Assembly: GCF_020524045.1 (NCBI RefSeq)
Contig: NZ_JAIVKL010000005.1
Coordinates: 62,001-126,000 of the forward strand
DNA length: 64,000 nt
Reading direction: 5' to 3'
From: Metabacillus litoralis
GTDB lineage: Bacteria > Bacillota > Bacilli > Bacillales > Bacillaceae
Positions 18,025 through 26,467 of this stretch are shown piece by piece (the first letter of the stretch is position 1; each line of letters opens with the position of its first letter). The notes beneath the pieces are model-generated. The model was not told the origin of the DNA and searched no databases. It saw only the letters and a program-made list of their open reading frames with translations. The translations under genes were made by a program, and so were the position numbers.

Positions 18025-18975
18025 ATGGATGTTATCACAATTGGTGAATCAATGGTTGTTTTTACTCCAACAAGTGACGGATTTATGAGAAATGCGACTC
18101 AATTTACAAATAGAATTGGTGGGGCAGAATCGAATGTTGCGGTTGGGTTAGCGAGATTAGGTCATAAAACAGGTTGGATAAGTAAGCTTGGAGATGATGA
18201 ATTTGGCAAATCAATTCTTGCTTTTTTAAAGGGTGAAAACGTTGATGTTAGTCAAGTAACTTTCGATCAACAGGCACCAACAGGGATATACTTTAAAGAA
18301 CCTAGAAGACAACATAACACAAGAGTATATTATTATCGAAAAGGGTCTGCAGCTAGTAAGCTTTCACCAGATAATCTTGACCAAGAGTACTTGGCAAAAG
18401 CAAAATATCTCCATATTACAGGTATTACTCCAGCATTAAGTGAAAGCTGTAAAGAAACAATTTTTACTGCAATTAAAATGGCTAAAAGGAATGGATCAAC
18501 CATTGTTTTTGATCCTAACTTACGAACGAAGCTTTGGAGTGAAGAAGAAGCGAGAAGAACGTTGCTACAAATTGCTGCAGAAGCTGATATTATTTTACCT
18601 GGAGTTGCTGAGGGTGAATTTCTTTTCGGAGAGAATGATCCTCATAAGCTTGGAAAATTATTTTTAGATCAAGGATCATCTGTTGTTGTCATGAAAGTAG
18701 GAGCTGAAGGTGCTTTTTATTTTACTGAAAAAGAAAGCGGTTTAATTCCTGGATTCCCAGTTAAACAAGTGGTAGATCCAATAGGTGCTGGTGATGGTTT
18801 CGCTGCAGGATTTTTATCAGGATTGCTTGATGGTCTTGAACTTGGAAAAGCAGTTGAACGAGCAAATGCAGTTGGAGCTCTTGTAACAATGGTAAATGGT
18901 GATGTGGACGGATTACCTGAACGAGATGAAGTTGAGCAGCTTTTATCAAATAATCGTGAAGATGTTATTCGCTAA
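18025..18975 (+). CDS. kdgK: 2-keto-3-deoxygluconate kinase
   Basis: 316 residues, PfkB/ribokinase family. The start is ATG 18025 after AGGGGAG; an open frame further upstream lacks a ribosome site. The N-terminal MDVITIGESMV and the GGAESNVA sugar-binding region are typical, and the C-terminal motif GAGDGFAAGF supplies the catalytic Asp and anion hole. It phosphorylates KDG, from pectin-derived uronates, to KDPG. kdgA follows 15 bp later, so the two steps are coupled. A candidate operator lies in its promoter. Confidence 0.92.
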   Translation: MDVITIGESMVVFTPTSDGFMRNATQFTNRIGGAESNVAVGLARLGHKTGWISKLGDDEFGKSILAFLKGENVDVSQVTFDQQAPTGIYFKEPRRQHNTRVYYYRKGSAASKLSPDNLDQEYLAKAKYLHITGITPALSESCKETIFTAIKMAKRNGSTIVFDPNLRTKLWSEEEARRTLLQIAAEADIILPGVAEGEFLFGENDPHKLGKLFLDQGSSVVVMKVGAEGAFYFTEKESGLIPGFPVKQVVDPIGAGDGFAAGFLSGLLDGLELGKAVERANAVGALVTMVNGDVDGLPERDEVEQLLSNNREDVIR

Positions 18976-18990
18976 GGAGGAAGAATTACG

Positions 18991-19632
18991 ATGGGTCATA
19001 TAGATATTATTAAAGAAACTGGAGTTGCTGCAGTGATTCGTGGAGCAACAGTAGATAATATTGTTGCAATAGGTGAAGCTCTAAGTAAAGGTGGAGTGAA
19101 GGTTTTAGAAATTACAGTAGAAACACCAGGTGCTTGTGCAGCCATTGAAAAAGCCTCTCTGGAGTTTGACGATGTATTGGTTGGTGCAGGTACGGTATTA
19201 GATCCTGAAACAGCTAGAATCGCCATTATGTCAGGAGCAAAGTTTATTTTTTCCCCAACGATAAATGTGAAAACAATTGAAATGGCCAAAAGATATGGTG
19301 TAGTGAGCATTCCTGGTGCGTTAACACCTACAGAAATTCTATCAGCCTATGAAAATGGTGGAGATCTTGTCAAAGTCTTTCCCGCTAACGTATTTGGTCC
19401 ATCTTATATAAAGGATATTCACGGACCTCTTCCACAAATTCCATTAATTACAACAGGTGGTATTTCAGTTAATAATGTAGGTGAATACATTAAAGCTGGT
19501 GCAACAGGAGTTGGTGTTGGTAGTTCTTTAGTTAATACAAAAAAAGAGCTTACAGAAGATTATTTAAATGAAATAACAGAAACAGCATCAACTTTTATCA
19601 AAGCGGTTCAGGAAGCAAGGGAAGTAACATGA
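18991..19632 (+). CDS. kdgA: 2-keto-3-deoxy-6-phosphogluconate aldolase
   Basis: 213 residues, class I KDPG/KHG aldolase with a TIM-barrel fold. The Schiff-base lysine lies in DLVKVFPAN (near residue 128) and the catalytic glutamate in EITVETPGA. It cleaves KDPG to pyruvate and glyceraldehyde 3-phosphate, the last step of the uronate branch. AAGGAGG precedes ATG 18991. It is the second gene of the kdgK unit. Confidence 0.93.
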   Translation: MGHIDIIKETGVAAVIRGATVDNIVAIGEALSKGGVKVLEITVETPGACAAIEKASLEFDDVLVGAGTVLDPETARIAIMSGAKFIFSPTINVKTIEMAKRYGVVSIPGALTPTEILSAYENGGDLVKVFPANVFGPSYIKDIHGPLPQIPLITTGGISVNNVGEYIKAGATGVGVGSSLVNTKKELTEDYLNEITETASTFIKAVQEAREVT

Positions 19633-19768
19633 TGATATAATGAAGAGGTTTGATTTTGTTCGAACATCGATTATACTAATATCACTAATAAAGTGAAGTG
19701 GAGAATGAGTTCACCTTATACGATCAACAATGAAACAGCAGAATCAAAGAAGTAACGGAGGACAAATA

Positions 19769-20533
19769 ATGCTTGCTGTACAAAGGCATGAAAGAATATT
19801 AGAACAATTAGATAAAAATAAAATCATAAAAGTCTCTGAACTAAGTAGACATTTAGATGTGACAGAGAAAACAATCCGAGGAGATCTAGAAATTTTAGAA
19901 AAAAGAGGACTGTTAAAAAGAATTCATGGTGGTGCTGTGTTGGCTGAGGATGAGGGAAGAATGCTGCCAATTGCTGAACGCCAATTAGGACATGTTGATG
20001 TAAAGGATGCCATTGCCAAAAAAGCGGTAGAATTGATCAAACCAAATGATACGATACTAATGGACGGTGGTAGTACAACAATTAGTATTGCAAAGCTACT
20101 TGGAGATATCCCCATCACTGTCATCACAAATGATTTAAAGATTGCGAATGTATTGCTTCCTAAAACTAATGTTCGTTTAATGGTTTTAGGTGGAACAAGA
20201 ATTGATTCATCATCATCTTTAATGGGAGCACAGGCAACTGAAATGCTAGCTAAAATGAGGGTGAACCGATTATTTTTTGGAACAACAGGTGTTTCAATTG
20301 AACATGGTTTAACTGTATTTAACAGTATACATGCGGATTGGAAAAAACAAATCATTGCTTGTGCTGATCATATTACATTATTAGCTGACTCTACAAAATT
20401 TGAAAAAGTGGCATTAATTCAATTTGCGTCAATTAATGATGTAAATGAAATCGTAACAGATAGTAATTTAGATGAAGCTGTTATTGAAAAATTAAAAAGC
20501 AGTCAAATTCAGTTACACCTTGCAGAAATATAA
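19769..20533 (+). CDS. DeoR family regulator of the kdg/kdu genes
   Basis: 254 residues. ATG 19769 follows CGGAGG at a good distance. The N-terminal DeoR helix-turn-helix (VSELSRHLDVTEKTIRGDLE) is followed by RIHGGAV and a sugar-phosphate-binding DeoRC domain with MDGGSTTISIA. It lies between kdgA and kduD on the same strand. B. subtilis controls these functions with a LacI-type KdgR, so a DeoR-type protein is a replacement. The shared ACATAAACGAACAA sites before kdgK and kduD are its likely operators; a related TTGTTCG half-site lies at 19658-19664 ahead of its own gene. Confidence 0.88.
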   Translation: MLAVQRHERILEQLDKNKIIKVSELSRHLDVTEKTIRGDLEILEKRGLLKRIHGGAVLAEDEGRMLPIAERQLGHVDVKDAIAKKAVELIKPNDTILMDGGSTTISIAKLLGDIPITVITNDLKIANVLLPKTNVRLMVLGGTRIDSSSSLMGAQATEMLAKMRVNRLFFGTTGVSIEHGLTVFNSIHADWKKQIIACADHITLLADSTKFEKVALIQFASINDVNEIVTDSNLDEAVIEKLKSSQIQLHLAEI

Positions 20534-20549
20534 GGGTTACAACAAAAAG

Positions 20550-20588
20550 AGATGATAAACGGTTAATTAATCGTTGTCATCTTTTTTA
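20550..20588 (+). terminator. terminator after the DeoR-type regulator
   Basis: AGATGA...AACG and CGTT...TCATCT pair around a short loop, followed by TTTTTT. Confidence 0.75.
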
Positions 20589-20614
20589 TTTATGTTATAA
20601 TCAAACTATAATGA

Positions 20615-20628
20615 ACATAAACGAACAA
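20615..20628 (+). promoter_or_regulatory. candidate DeoR-type operator, kduD promoter
   Basis: ACATAAACGAACAA, identical to the site before kdgK, lies 35-48 bp before kduD and just downstream of a TTATAAT -10-like box at about 20595. Confidence 0.6.
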
Positions 20629-20662
20629 TTTAAAACAAAGTTACACTAAAGGAGGTACTGAA

Positions 20663-21418
20663 ATGGAATCACTTTTTTCCTTAAAAGGGAAAGTCGCATT
20701 ACTAACTGGAGCCAGCCGGGGGCTAGGTCAAGGGATGGCAGTTGGTCTTGCTGAAGCTGGTGCAACAGTTATTGGTGCTGGAATGAGCAATATGTCAGAA
20801 ACGAGAAAAAAAATTGAGGCAGTTGGTGGTACATTTCATGATCTTAAAATTGATTTATCTCAAGATCATGCAGCAAAGCAGTTAGTGAATGAGACTCTAG
20901 CAATTACAAGTAAGATTGATATTTTAGTAAACAATGCAGGAATCATTCGCAGATCAAATGCTGAGGAATTTTCTGATGAAGATTGGTATGAAGTGATAAA
21001 AGTAAATCAACATTCGGTTTTCCAGCTATGTCGAGAAGTAGGAAAACATATGCTTGAAAATGGGTCTGGAAAAATTGTGAATATAGCTTCTATGCTTTCT
21101 TATCAAGGTGGCTTAAGAGTCCCTGCTTATACAGCTAGTAAACATGCTGTTGCTGGATTAACAAAATCTCTTGCTAATGAATGGTCAAGTAGAGGGATAA
21201 ATGTAAACGCTATCGCCCCTGGATATATGGAAACTGATAATACGGCACAGCTACGTGCTAATCAAGAAAGAAATGAATATATTACATCAAGAATTCCTCA
21301 AGGTCGTTGGGGAACACCTGATGATTTAAAAGGTGCAGTTGTCTTTTTAGCTTCAGATGCTTCACGTTATGTTAATGGTCATATTTTATGTGTTGATGGA
21401 GGCTGGATGAGCTCTTAA
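20663..21418 (+). CDS. kduD: 2-dehydro-3-deoxy-D-gluconate 5-dehydrogenase
   Basis: 251 residues, classical short-chain dehydrogenase. The cofactor motif GASRGLGQG lies near residue 15, NNAG near 90, and the catalytic Ser/Tyr/Lys in ASMLSYQGG and YTASKHA. It reduces 5-keto-4-deoxy intermediate DKII to KDG with NAD(P)H in pectin catabolism. GGAGGT precedes ATG 20663. It is followed 230 bp later by kduI, which makes its substrate. Confidence 0.93.
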   Translation: MESLFSLKGKVALLTGASRGLGQGMAVGLAEAGATVIGAGMSNMSETRKKIEAVGGTFHDLKIDLSQDHAAKQLVNETLAITSKIDILVNNAGIIRRSNAEEFSDEDWYEVIKVNQHSVFQLCREVGKHMLENGSGKIVNIASMLSYQGGLRVPAYTASKHAVAGLTKSLANEWSSRGINVNAIAPGYMETDNTAQLRANQERNEYITSRIPQGRWGTPDDLKGAVVFLASDASRYVNGHILCVDGGWMSS

Positions 21419-21648
21419 ATGAGTACTGTTTTCTGAATGTTGTTGTTTAAGATGTTCTGTGTTCTGTGAGCAGATCCTTGTTGTGCTGATTGAAGCGAAA
21501 ATCAACCTCATCTTCACTGGTTGTTATAAAGGGAAAAGCCTAAATACAATACGATTGTTTCGTAAACAACAGAATTTAATACTTAACTAAAGTAACAAAA
21601 AGTTTAAAATAATAACTCAATTCTCAAACTTGAAAGGGGAAAATAATA

Positions 21649-22479
21649 ATGGAAATCAGACATGCCACAAATCCAACAGATTTTAAAACATATACAACGG
21701 AGAGACTAAGAAGCGATTTTTTAATTGAATCACTTTTTGTACAGGGTGAAATTAATATGACGTATTCTCATTATGATCGTGTTGTTACTGGTGGAGCAAT
21801 TCCAACAAGTCAATCTCTTAAGCTAGAGGATCAAGAAACATTAAAAACTGACTATTTCCTAGAAAGACGTGAAGTTGGTATTATCAACATCGGGGCAGAA
21901 GGAACAGTTTTAGTCGATGGTCAAGCGTACACATTAAATAAACGTGACTGTCTATATGTAGGCTTAGGAAATAAAGAAGTATTATTTGAAAGCAGTAATG
22001 CTTCAGATCCAGCTAAATTCTACATTGTCTCAACCACAGCACATAAGCAATATCCAACGAAAAAAGCTCCTATTGAAGATGCGGAACCAACACATTTAGG
22101 TTCTGATAGTGAATCGAATAAACGAACAATTTATAAATATATTCATGCAGATGGAATTCAAAGCTGTCAATTAATGATGGGGATGACTCTACTTGAACCC
22201 AACAATATGTGGAACACAATGCCAGCACATCTACATGATCGACGTATGGAAGTTTATCTCTATTTTGATATGGATGAGAAATCAAGAGTATTCCACTACA
22301 TGGGAGAACCAGGGGAAACTCGTCATTTAGTGGTCCAAAATGAGCAAGCTGTTCTTTCACCACCATGGTCTATTCATTCAGGTGTAGGAACAAGCAACTA
22401 TACATTTATTTGGGCAATGGCAGGAGAAAATTATACATTTACAGATATGGATGCTGTTAAAATGGAAGATTTGAAATAA
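21649..22479 (+). CDS. kduI: 5-dehydro-4-deoxy-D-glucuronate isomerase
   Basis: 276 residues, the normal KduI length. The cupin fold binds zinc through HLHDRRMEVY (two His and one Glu, around residues 195-205) and the His of WSIHSG near 242. It isomerises 4-deoxy-5-keto-uronate (DKI), formed spontaneously from unsaturated galacturonate, to DKII for KduD. The 230-bp gap from kduD holds no gene and no clear terminator, so cotranscription is likely. AGGGGA precedes ATG 21649. Confidence 0.94.
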   Translation: MEIRHATNPTDFKTYTTERLRSDFLIESLFVQGEINMTYSHYDRVVTGGAIPTSQSLKLEDQETLKTDYFLERREVGIINIGAEGTVLVDGQAYTLNKRDCLYVGLGNKEVLFESSNASDPAKFYIVSTTAHKQYPTKKAPIEDAEPTHLGSDSESNKRTIYKYIHADGIQSCQLMMGMTLLEPNNMWNTMPAHLHDRRMEVYLYFDMDEKSRVFHYMGEPGETRHLVVQNEQAVLSPPWSIHSGVGTSNYTFIWAMAGENYTFTDMDAVKMEDLK

Positions 22480-22498
22480 CACATCTCATTAATTAGAG

Positions 22499-22550
22499 AG
22501 TGCCATTCACTTTACTAGACTTCCTAGTAAGGAGTGAAGGCACTTTTTTT
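22499..22550 (+). terminator. terminator of the kdu operon
   Basis: AGTGCC pairs with GGCACT, with an inner stem of TTACTAG and CTAGTAA, followed by seven T residues. Confidence 0.88.
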
Positions 22551-22950
22551 ATAGCAGTATTTTTAAAAAGGAGTGCTATGATAAGAATTTTTACATCAAT
22601 TAGTTAACACAACAAAAATTCTTACCAAAATAGCCTTAAATTAAAGTAGTGCTGCTTTCATTTTAGGGGATGGTTGATTGAACTCCAGTTTGCTCGCTTT
22701 CCTCAGGGGAAAATATAATAAAAGCCCAACTGTTGTCTTTTTCAAGAGCGATTTTTCCTAGGGCGGTAGGTAGTCTACACAACGCAAAGCTCCTGTGGGG
22801 CTCACCTAAAACCGCAATACCAGCAGGAGTCTCTGTAATTGAGCTAATGATAAACCGGAATTATAGTTCAATGAATATTTTGCTTAATCATTCGTGTCAT
22901 TTACTGTCATTAATAGATTTTTTGATTTTGTATTCTAGTTTTAAGAACTT
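22551..22950. other. repeat debris between kduI and the GH43-like gene
   Basis: No gene is seen. 22604-22633 (CACAACAAAAATTCTTACC, then AAAATAGCC) looks like the right end of a decayed MITE-like repeat. 22745-22850 contains GC-rich pieces (CTCCTGTGGGGCTCACCTAA, CAGCAGGAGTCTC) related to the Bacillaceae palindromic repeat. Confidence 0.5.
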
Positions 22951-23080
22951 AGTGGAATGGAGCGGAAGACACTTGACTCCTACGGGAATAGAGGAAAGGC
23001 TGAGACCCCGCAGGCGTAGCCGAGGAGACTCAGCTTCCTCCCCGTGGAAAGCAAGTGTCTGCAGCGCAATGGAACGAACT
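22951..23080. repeat. GC-rich Bacillaceae palindromic repeat, fullest copy
   Basis: About 130 bp with inverted ends: GGAATGGAGCGGAAGACACT at the left against AGTGTCTGCAGCGCAATGGA at the right. The GC-rich middle (GACCCCGCAGGCGTAGCCGA) can itself fold. Recalled from general knowledge, this kind of repeat is dispersed in many Bacillaceae genomes and has no assigned function. Confidence 0.75.
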
Positions 23081-23155
23081 TTTTTTAAACCGGAAATAAA
23101 CAAAGTATCATTAACAGAACCAACTGTTTAAGGTAATTAGAAAGGAGTAAGAATA

Positions 23156-24091
23156 TTGGCCAAAACAAACACACCGAAATCACCAATATTTCGAGATCCT
23201 ATTTTTGATGGTGCTGCTGATCCAACAATTATATGGAATCATGAAGAAAAGCAATGGTGGATTCTTTACACAAGCCGTCGAGCAAATGTTCAATGTGAAG
23301 GTGTATCATGGGTTCACGGAACAGATATAGGGATAGCATCATCATCAGATGGAGGGCAGACATGGGTTTACCGGGGAATAATCCAAGGTCTTGATTTTGA
23401 AAGAGGCAGAAATACATTTTGGGCACCGGAAATTATCTTTCACGAAGGTGTTTATCATATGTATGTAAGTTATATACAAGGTGTTCCTAATCAATGGGAA
23501 GGTCACAAAAGACAAATACTTCATTATACAAGTCATAATCTATGGGATTGGACGTTTAAATCAAACCTTAAGCTGAGTTCGGATTATGTTATTGATGCAT
23601 GTGTGTATGAGTTACCTAAAGGAGGATATAGGATGTGGTACAAAGATGAAAAAAATCACTCTTATACCTATGCTGCAGATAGTGTTGATTTATATCATTG
23701 GGAAGTTGTAGGACCAGTTTTAACAGATTTTCCCCATGAAGGACCAAATGTATTTTATTTCAAAGATTACTATTGGATGGTCGTTGATAAATGGGCTGGT
23801 CAAGCAATTTATAGATCAGAAGATTGTGAAAGCTGGCACTATAATAATACTATTCTACAAAACCCAGGAGAACGCCATGATGATAGTTCTTATGGTTATC
23901 ATGCTGACGTTCATGTTCATCTAGAAGAAGCGTTTATCTTTTATTTTACCCATCCGGACAGAAAAGAAGGAATGTCGTCGGAAGCATATGAAAGTAAACG
24001 AACGTCACTTCAGGTTGCAAAATTAGATGTATTAGATGGGAAGCTTATTTGTGATCGAAATGGTTCCTTTATATTAAATTTGTCATCCTAG
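23156..24091 (+). CDS. GH43-like glycoside hydrolase (five-bladed beta-propeller)
   Basis: 311 residues. AAAGGAG at 23141-23147 serves the TTG at 23156. The three acidic residues of a GH43-type centre can be placed: Asp22 in GAADPTI (base), Asp147 in VIDACVY (pKa modulator) and Glu195 in PHEGPNVF (acid), with repeated WILYTS, YHMYVS and YWMVVD blades. There is no signal peptide, so it probably works on imported oligosaccharides. GH43 members remove arabinose, xylose or galactose; the sugar is unknown. RG-I arabinan or galactan side chains would fit the context. Confidence 0.75.
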   Translation: MAKTNTPKSPIFRDPIFDGAADPTIIWNHEEKQWWILYTSRRANVQCEGVSWVHGTDIGIASSSDGGQTWVYRGIIQGLDFERGRNTFWAPEIIFHEGVYHMYVSYIQGVPNQWEGHKRQILHYTSHNLWDWTFKSNLKLSSDYVIDACVYELPKGGYRMWYKDEKNHSYTYAADSVDLYHWEVVGPVLTDFPHEGPNVFYFKDYYWMVVDKWAGQAIYRSEDCESWHYNNTILQNPGERHDDSSYGYHADVHVHLEEAFIFYFTHPDRKEGMSSEAYESKRTSLQVAKLDVLDGKLICDRNGSFILNLSS

Positions 24092-24377
24092 TTATGGTCT
24101 CAAAAGAATTGTTATCAAAAATAGAAACTCTACATTTTGAGAAATATTAATTATTTGAAGAAATCAAATTCTGGAGTTTCATCAATTGCTGTACTGATAT
24201 TTTAAGATATTGCACTGTTTTCTAACACATGAAGTCTGATTTTTTTATGTTTAATTTATCGTTACTTCCTTATAATAGTAATTAATTTGCAGCACAAACC
24301 AAAATGAAAGCGTTGCATTTTTGATGTCTAGTTGTACGAAAGCTTGAATTTAAACTTGTCACGAAGGTGAGTTCAAC

Positions 24378-25733
24378 ATGAAATCGAAAGAAAAGTCTAT
24401 TCAGAAGCTTTCGTTATTTGCGATAACTTGGCCAATTTTTATTGAAACATCATTACATTTGTTGATGGGAAACGCTGATACAATTATGCTCAGTCAATAT
24501 TCAGATAATGCTGTGGCAGCCGTAGGAATATCGAATCAAATTTTATCCCTTATCGTTGTGATGTTTGGGTTTGTTGCAACAGGAACAAGTGTACTTGTTG
24601 CACAAAATCTTGGAGCAGGTTCTTTAAAGGAAGCTAGTCGGATAGCAGTAGTGTCAATTGTGACAAATATTATTTTCGGTTTACTTATTGGTCTTACACT
24701 TATTTTTGCTGCATCAAAAATAATAAACATGATGGGTGTTGAGGATACTCTTATTTCTGATGCTACACTTTACCTACAAATTGTTGGAGGATGTATTTTG
24801 TTTCAATCAGGTCTTATGACAATGGGAGCTATTTTACGTAGTTATCGATTCACTAGAGATGCTATGTACGTTACTGTTGGAATGAATTTGATTAATATAT
24901 TCGGAAATGCGCTGTTTATTTTTGGTTTATTTGGGTTTCCAGTACTAGGAATAACAGGTGTCGCGATTTCAACAATTTTTTGTAGGTTTATTGGAATACT
25001 CATTATGTTTTTCATTTTATTTAAGAAAGTAAAACCGAATTTACCATTTTTATCTGTTTTTAAAAAATTTCCACATGTTGAGTTAAAAAAATTACTTAAA
25101 ATAGGAGTTCCTTCAGCAGGTGAGCATCTATCTTTTAATGGATCACAGCTTGTGATTACGTCTTTTATTGTCATACTTGGAACAGAGGCCATTACAACGA
25201 AGGTTTATACGCAAAATATCGGGATGTTTGTTCTTCTTTTTTCTTTAGCCATAGGACAAGGGACTCAAATTATGATCGGTCATCAAGTTGGTGCTAAAAA
25301 GTTTGATGAAGCATACAAGCGATGCATTAATAGTCTTATCATCGCAATTATTGTTTCAGCAGTGATTGGGATAACACTTTATCTTTTTAGTAACCAAATT
25401 TTCCGTCTTTTTACAAATAATCATGATATTATAGTAACAGGTAGTATTCTCCTGCTATTGACGGCTATTGTTGAACCAGGACGTGCTTTTAATGCTGTCG
25501 TGATTAACTCATTGCGTGCAACAGGTGATGTGAATTTTCCTGTTTTCGTCGGAATTCTATCCATGTGGGGAGTAAGCGTTCCATTATCATATATTCTTGG
25601 AATCTATTTCGGCCTAGGACTTGTTGGAATATGGATTGCTTTTATTGTAGACGAATGGTTAAGAGGTATACTTATGCTTTGGCGCTGGCGACAAGGAAAG
25701 TGGCGTCAAATGACGATCTCTAAACAACAATAA
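24378..25733 (+). CDS. MATE family efflux transporter
   Basis: 451 residues with twelve hydrophobic segments in two similar halves, as in the DinF/NorM group (MatE domain twice). GAAGGTGA precedes ATG 24378. The family exports cationic drugs or metabolites with Na+ or H+. The substrate is unknown. It sits between a GH43-like gene and the transducer-family gene; a role in moving a pectin-related compound is speculation. Confidence 0.9.
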   Translation: MKSKEKSIQKLSLFAITWPIFIETSLHLLMGNADTIMLSQYSDNAVAAVGISNQILSLIVVMFGFVATGTSVLVAQNLGAGSLKEASRIAVVSIVTNIIFGLLIGLTLIFAASKIINMMGVEDTLISDATLYLQIVGGCILFQSGLMTMGAILRSYRFTRDAMYVTVGMNLINIFGNALFIFGLFGFPVLGITGVAISTIFCRFIGILIMFFILFKKVKPNLPFLSVFKKFPHVELKKLLKIGVPSAGEHLSFNGSQLVITSFIVILGTEAITTKVYTQNIGMFVLLFSLAIGQGTQIMIGHQVGAKKFDEAYKRCINSLIIAIIVSAVIGITLYLFSNQIFRLFTNNHDIIVTGSILLLLTAIVEPGRAFNAVVINSLRATGDVNFPVFVGILSMWGVSVPLSYILGIYFGLGLVGIWIAFIVDEWLRGILMLWRWRQGKWRQMTISKQQ

Positions 25734-25808
25734 TCTGATGCGTCGTAAACTATCAAAATATTATGTCTAATTGCTAGATTTATTAAATATATAAGGAGGA
25801 TATGTTAT

Positions 25809-26180
25809 ATGAATACACGAAAAGGTGAAATGCATTGGATTATCCCAGACGGCTTTATTCCACCATTAAGTTCAGGTGAACAGCTAAGTCATGAATCGAT
25901 CTGTATATTAAATCTAAATGAACATGAAGCTAAGCTTTCTATTTCAATTTATTTTGAGGATCGAAAACCAATTGAAAAAATACCAGTTACTGTCCAAGGC
26001 AAGAGAAGTAATCACTTACGAACTTCTTCTTTGGAATTAAATGGAGACTCTATTCCTGTAGGTGTTCCTTATTCGATAGAAGTAGAAAGTGATATCCCAA
26101 TTATTGTTCAGTATAGTCGATTAGACTCTACACAGTCTCAATTAGCACTTATGTCGACAATGGGGTATCCATTGAAATAA
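25809..26180 (+). CDS. sensory rhodopsin transducer (ASRT) family protein
   Basis: 123 residues, all-beta and cytoplasmic, without membrane segments. The family signature is visible: the N-terminal WIIPDGFIPP, then SHESICILN, ISIYFEDRKP, and the C-terminal IPIIVQYSRLDSTQ with LMSTMGYP. The founding member is the soluble transducer of Anabaena sensory rhodopsin. Most relatives occur in bacteria without rhodopsin, near sugar genes, and comparative work proposed they bind small molecules, probably carbohydrates. No rhodopsin gene is in the window. It lies directly upstream of yesM/yesN, suggesting a role as a cytoplasmic sugar sensor. AAGGAGG precedes the start. Confidence 0.85.
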   Translation: MNTRKGEMHWIIPDGFIPPLSSGEQLSHESICILNLNEHEAKLSISIYFEDRKPIEKIPVTVQGKRSNHLRTSSLELNGDSIPVGVPYSIEVESDIPIIVQYSRLDSTQSQLALMSTMGYPLK

Positions 26181-26255
26181 GTTTTAAAGATTAGGTGTTT
26201 TTAAAAACTGTGTTTCTATTTTAATAAATCTGAAGGTTATTTTTTTAATGCCCTT

Positions 26256-26270
26256 AGTAAACGCTTTCAA
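26256..26270 (-). promoter_or_regulatory. cre site (CcpA) upstream of yesM
   Basis: Read on the minus strand, TTGAAAGCGTTTACT matches the strict cre consensus WTGAAARCGYTTWCW at every position. It lies between the ASRT-family gene and the kinase, so carbon catabolite repression of the sensor pair, and hence the whole RG-I locus, is likely. Confidence 0.7.
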
Positions 26271-26467
26271 TTCTTAGGACTAAAATTCATTCTTCTAAAT
26301 AAAATCATTTAGATTAAATTTGAGAAGAGGCTCAAAAATTTCTTTGGTACAGATCATATCGTTTTTGATAACGAGAAATCTCAACCATCTTCTCCGAGGA
26401 AAATGACCATTTAAAAGAATGAATAATCACCCCAAGACTTATTACAGTGCATTGGAGTTCTAAAACG

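Noticed and set aside
19924-20355. 143-codon open frame on the minus strand
   Set aside because: It lies entirely inside the DeoR-type regulator gene, which has a clear family match and ribosome site; no start signal is seen on the minus strand.
21419-21648. Possible mobile-repeat copy between kduD and kduI
   Set aside because: Short matches such as TTTCGTAAACAACA occur, but no GGCT/AGCC ends, core or target duplication could be found.
22733-23131. Open frame of 132 codons before the GH43-like gene
   Set aside because: It is composed largely of the GC-rich palindromic repeat, which happens to lack stops; composition is Arg/Ser-rich and repeat-derived.
24305-24322. cre-like ATGAAAGCGTTGCAT before the MATE gene
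   Set aside because: The left half is good but three positions in the right half fail the consensus, so it is too weak to call.
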